In this document: positions 6,564 through 8,921 of the stretch, piece after piece
Layout of the letters: each line of letters starts with the position of its first letter
How positions within the stretch are numbered: the stretch's first letter is position 1
From: Gammaproteobacteria bacterium
GTDB taxonomy: Bacteria; Pseudomonadota; Gammaproteobacteria; Pseudomonadales; Azotimanducaceae
NCBI GenBank assembly: GCA_030430515.1
Contig: JAUIKX010000138.1
Span: 1-8,921, forward strand
DNA length: 8,921 nt
Direction: 5' to 3'
Program-made: the position numbers and the translations under genes
The notes under the pieces: model-generated
Seen by the model: the letters and a program-made list of their open reading frames with translations, nothing else
What the model was told of the DNA's origin: nothing
The model's database searches: none

Positions 6564-7754
6564 ATGAACGGCAGACGGTGGTGGCTACTTGCCGGCTTGT
6601 GGCTGGTCTATTTTTCTTTCGGGTTGAGCATCACCAGCATTGCTCCCCTGGTTGCCCCCATCGAATCCGACCTGGACATCAGCCACGCGGCCATGGGCAG
6701 CATCATGGGTGCCTGGCAATTGGTCTTCATCTTCTCTGCTGTGCCTTGCGGCATTCTTCTGGACCGATTGGGTGGTCGCTACTCGCTTCTGATCGGCGCG
6801 CTCATCATTGCTGTATCGGGCGTCGGTCGGGCGCTGGCCACCGACTACTTCACCCTGCTGGCGGCGGTGATGGCGTTCGGTGTGGGTGGTCCCATCGTCT
6901 CTTCCGGTGCGCCGAAAGTAGTGGCGCAACTCTTCGAGGGCAGCTCGCGTGGGCTGGCCATGGGGATCTACATGACCGGACCGGCAATGGGCGGCGTGGT
7001 GTCTCTGACCACGACCAACGCGCTGCTCTTGCCGTGGCTCGGTGACTGGCGAGACGTGATGTTGCTCTGGTCTGGTGTCGCCATGGCGGCGGCGCTCATC
7101 TGGTGGCTGGTGTCATCGCTCGCCGATTTCGATGGGCGGGATGGCAGCGATGCCGGTGCCCGCGAGCCGCAGATGGTATTGATGCGGCGGCTGATCTCAG
7201 AGCCCGCTGTTCGTGTGGTGCTGCTGATGAGTGTCGGGGTCTTTCTCTTCAACCATGGTCTCAACAACTGGTTGCCGGAGCTGCTTTTCAGCAAAGGTTT
7301 GAGCCGTGTTGATGCAGGCTACTGGGCAGCCCTGCCCACCGTCGTGGGCGTCTTGGGTTCGCTGACCATTCCGAGGCTGGCTACGCCTGAGCGACGTTTC
7401 GGCATTCTGCTGGCACTCTGCCTTTCGGCGCTCGGAGCGAGCCTGCTGCTGCAACTGCTTCCAGGACCGCTTCTGACGCTGGGGCTGATCATGCAGGGTA
7501 TTGCCCGGGCATCGCTCATGACGGTGCTGGTGCTGACGCTTGTGGAGCTGCCGGGTATCGGCGACCGTTATGCAGGTTCAGCTGCAGGGCTCTTTTTCTC
7601 CGCTGCAGAAGTGGGCGGTATGCTCGGCCCGTTGGGCCTGGGGCTCATCTACGACTTGCAGGGTAGTTTTTCTGATGGGCTCTTTGCTCTGAGCACGGTG
7701 GCCGCCATGATGGCGGCGGGATCTCTCTACCTCAGGAAGCTCGCAACCCGTTAG
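6564..7754 (+). CDS. Major facilitator superfamily transporter, substrate unknown
   Basis: This 396-residue protein is a probable inner-membrane secondary transporter with about 12 hydrophobic segments. Examples are residues 8-33, 43-66, 74-91, 97-115, 128-152, 163-185, 215-234, 252-271, 279-300, 303-328, 337-362 and 371-391. The MFS motif A between segments 2 and 3 reads GILLDRLGGR (63-72) and is intact. A polar stretch of about 30 residues (186-213) forms the central loop between the two halves, as expected. The N-terminus, with a serine-rich first helix and a conserved-looking IYMTGPAMGG (135-144), resembles the CynX/NimT-like branch from memory, but this is a weak assignment and no substrate can be named. 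It begins 7 bp after ptsP, with only a weak GGGA upstream, so it is probably the third gene of the rppH-ptsP operon. Its TAG stop overlaps the stop of the convergent SDR gene. Confidence 0.9.
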   Translation: MNGRRWWLLAGLWLVYFSFGLSITSIAPLVAPIESDLDISHAAMGSIMGAWQLVFIFSAVPCGILLDRLGGRYSLLIGALIIAVSGVGRALATDYFTLLAAVMAFGVGGPIVSSGAPKVVAQLFEGSSRGLAMGIYMTGPAMGGVVSLTTTNALLLPWLGDWRDVMLLWSGVAMAAALIWWLVSSLADFDGRDGSDAGAREPQMVLMRRLISEPAVRVVLLMSVGVFLFNHGLNNWLPELLFSKGLSRVDAGYWAALPTVVGVLGSLTIPRLATPERRFGILLALCLSALGASLLLQLLPGPLLTLGLIMQGIARASLMTVLVLTLVELPGIGDRYAGSAAGLFFSAAEVGGMLGPLGLGLIYDLQGSFSDGLFALSTVAAMMAAGSLYLRKLATR

Positions 7755-8542
7755 ACCACCTTGCTCATGCCGCCATCCATGTTGATGGCGCAGCCGGTGA
7801 TGTAGCTAGAAGCGTTCGATGCCAGAAACAACGCCAGGTTCGCCACCTCTTCGGCTTCGCCGATTCTGCCCATGGGCAAGCGTTGACCCAGCTTGTCGGT
7901 GAACGCTTCCAGCGTCATCTCGCCGCCCGATGCCTCATGCTGACGGCGCCACTGATCGCTGCGGATCAGGCCGATCAGCATGGCGTTGACGAGTATGTTG
8001 TGCGGTGCGCCCTCGTTCGCAAGCACCTTGGTCAGCGCCATTCCCGCCGCACGGGTCACCGACGTGGGCGCGCTGCGTGCCTCGGGCGCCTTGGCGAACG
8101 TGTTGAGCACGTTGATGATCCGGCCGCTCTGTTTCTCTTCCATGGCGGGCCAGACCAGCCGTGTGAGGCGCACGGCAGACATGAGTTTGAGGTCGATGTC
8201 TGCCTGCCAGTCGGCGTCGGTAATTCTGGCGAAAGGCTTCGCGGCCGCGTGCCCTGCGTTGTTGACAAGTATATCCACCGACCCCAGGCGTTCTGTCACG
8301 TCGGCGTGCAGCCGCTCCAGGGCCTCCCCTTCGCTGACGTCTGCTGTAAAGCGTTCGATGCAGGCGTCTTCAGGGGCTTCTAGCCCGCTGATTTCCGCAA
8401 CCGCAGCATCCAGTGGCTCCGCCCTTCTTGCGACAATGGCTACCCGGGCGCCCGCCTGATAGTAGGCGCTCGCCATCGCCTTGCCGAGACCGAGCGAGCC
8501 GCCGGTGATCAGGGCTGTTTTGCCGTTGAGCGAAGTGTCCAT
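7751..8542 (-). CDS. SDR-fold protein lacking the classical catalytic tetrad
   Basis: The 263-residue protein has the fold of a classical short-chain dehydrogenase/reductase: the nucleotide-binding motif TGGSLGLG (13-20), a conserved acidic DV (68-69), NNAG (94-97), and the C-terminal PMGRIGEAEEVANLALFLAS and YITGCAINMDGG blocks. The catalytic half is altered. Aligned to standard SDRs, the Asn position is Asp117 (DIDLK), the Ser position Asn147 (NVLNTF), the Tyr position Thr160 and the Lys position Arg164 (PTSVTRAAG). The rest of the gene is intact, so decay is unlikely. From memory it resembles a known SDR subgroup annotated as BKR-like without a perfect tetrad (conserved-domain group cd05344), often with an ARAG-like block in place of YxxxK. 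It may bind NAD(P)H without standard reductase activity, or use other residues; no substrate can be assigned. It follows the NRDE-family gene by 12 bp and has a good Shine-Dalgarno. Confidence 0.88.
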   Translation of the reverse strand: MDTSLNGKTALITGGSLGLGKAMASAYYQAGARVAIVARRAEPLDAAVAEISGLEAPEDACIERFTADVSEGEALERLHADVTERLGSVDILVNNAGHAAAKPFARITDADWQADIDLKLMSAVRLTRLVWPAMEEKQSGRIINVLNTFAKAPEARSAPTSVTRAAGMALTKVLANEGAPHNILVNAMLIGLIRSDQWRRQHEASGGEMTLEAFTDKLGQRLPMGRIGEAEEVANLALFLASNASSYITGCAINMDGGMSKVV

Positions 8543-8550
8543 GCAGAGTT

Positions 8551-8556
8551 TTCCTT
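8551..8556 (-). promoter_or_regulatory. Shine-Dalgarno of the SDR gene, overlapping the upstream stop codon
   Basis: Read on the minus strand the sequence is TAAGGAA, then 8 nt, then ATG. AAGGAA shares two bases with the TAA stop of the upstream NRDE-family gene. A ribosome ending on that gene sits on the Shine-Dalgarno of the next, which supports co-transcription and coupled translation of the pair. Confidence 0.6.
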
Positions 8557-8920
8557 ATGTTGTATCGAGCGGCAGGTGAAAATCGTTTCGTGCTCCAGGG
8601 CTGCCGCCCGGTCCGTAAAGCTGCTCGCTGAAGTGCAACTCGTGGCGATTCATGATGACGGCGGTGCTGGCCCGGGTTCCGTACTCGTCGCCGCGAATGA
8701 AACAGGGTGCAATGCGTCGCTCGAATTCCAGCGGACGGCCTCTTTGCGGTAACTCATCGTCGGGTGCAACGTGCGCGTCGCCCAGCAGGCGGATGAAGTT
8801 GTCCGGCGTGGGGTCTACGTGCTGTAAAGCCTTGCTGCCATTGACCACTTTCGGCCAGGTTGCGCCCAGCTCGGCATTGCTGAGGCCGTAGTAGCCTGGC
8901 TCCAGCGTTATGGTCGGCGC
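8555..8920 (-). CDS. NRDE/TANGO2-family protein, C-terminal part (5' end outside window)
   Basis: The last 121 residues of a gene entering from the right edge are visible, and the frame is open to the end of the window. Family marks are EPGYYGLSNAELGATWPKV (7-25), the acidic middle with PDDELPQRG (53-61), and the C-terminal YGTRASTAVIMNR (80-92), which matches the YGTR(S/A)ST block of NRDE proteins (homologues of eukaryotic TANGO2). The eukaryotic member is linked to Golgi organisation and heme or lipid metabolism, but the bacterial role is not established. The internal GTG at 8848 is not the true start, since family sequence continues upstream of it. It lies directly before the SDR gene, likely in one operon. 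The NRDE motif itself is N-terminal and outside the window, so the assignment rests on the C-terminal half. Confidence 0.85.
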   Translation of the reverse strand, partial: APTITLEPGYYGLSNAELGATWPKVVNGSKALQHVDPTPDNFIRLLGDAHVAPDDELPQRGRPLEFERRIAPCFIRGDEYGTRASTAVIMNRHELHFSEQLYGPGGSPGARNDFHLPLDTT

Positions 8921-8921
8921 C

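Noticed and set aside
5633..6565. A 310-codon antisense open frame over the ptsP C-terminal half
   Set aside because: It lies opposite the conserved PEP-binding barrel, is His-rich, and shows no domain; shadow of ptsP.

Overview
The window looks like a stretch of chromosome from a gammaproteobacterium of fairly high GC (roughly 60% by eye). The main reason is the tight rppH-ptsP pair (RNA pyrophosphohydrolase followed by the nitrogen-PTS enzyme I), an arrangement known in gammaproteobacteria such as E. coli. Seven protein-coding units and one partial gene at the right edge pack the window. No stretch over 300 bases lacks a gene. I see no RNA gene, IS element, CRISPR array, prophage or long repeat. 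The genus cannot be settled from this sequence.

Layout: (1) Bases 3-251 (+) are the end of an ORF entering from the left. Its first ~30 visible residues read as a ferrochelatase C-terminal region and its last ~47 as a glycine dehydrogenase subunit 2 (GcvPB) tail, joined in frame. (2) fumC, class II fumarase, overlaps that ORF by ATGA. (3) On the minus strand, a YyaL/SPATA20-type thioredoxin-fold plus six-hairpin protein converges on fumC with 7 bp between stop codons. (4) A 77-bp divergent spacer separates it from rppH. (5) rppH, ptsP and an MFS transporter form a plus-strand run with gaps of 3 and 7 bp. (6) A minus-strand pair, an NRDE/TANGO2-family gene (partial, entering from the right) followed by an SDR-fold protein, converges on the MFS gene; the two stop codons overlap as TTAG.

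Functions: fumC and the GcvPB tail point to central carbon and one-carbon metabolism. RppH removes pyrophosphate from mRNA 5' ends, and PtsP senses nitrogen status through its GAF domain and starts the PtsP-NPr-EIIA(Ntr) relay. The MFS protein is an extra passenger of that operon with unknown substrate. The SDR has the family's cofactor-binding half, but all four classical catalytic positions are replaced.

Most of the window is ordinary housekeeping sequence. The two points most worth a second look are the ferrochelatase/GcvPB junction near base 84-104, which may be a real gene fusion or an assembly chimera, and the SDR without a catalytic tetrad. I found no convincing new multi-gene system.
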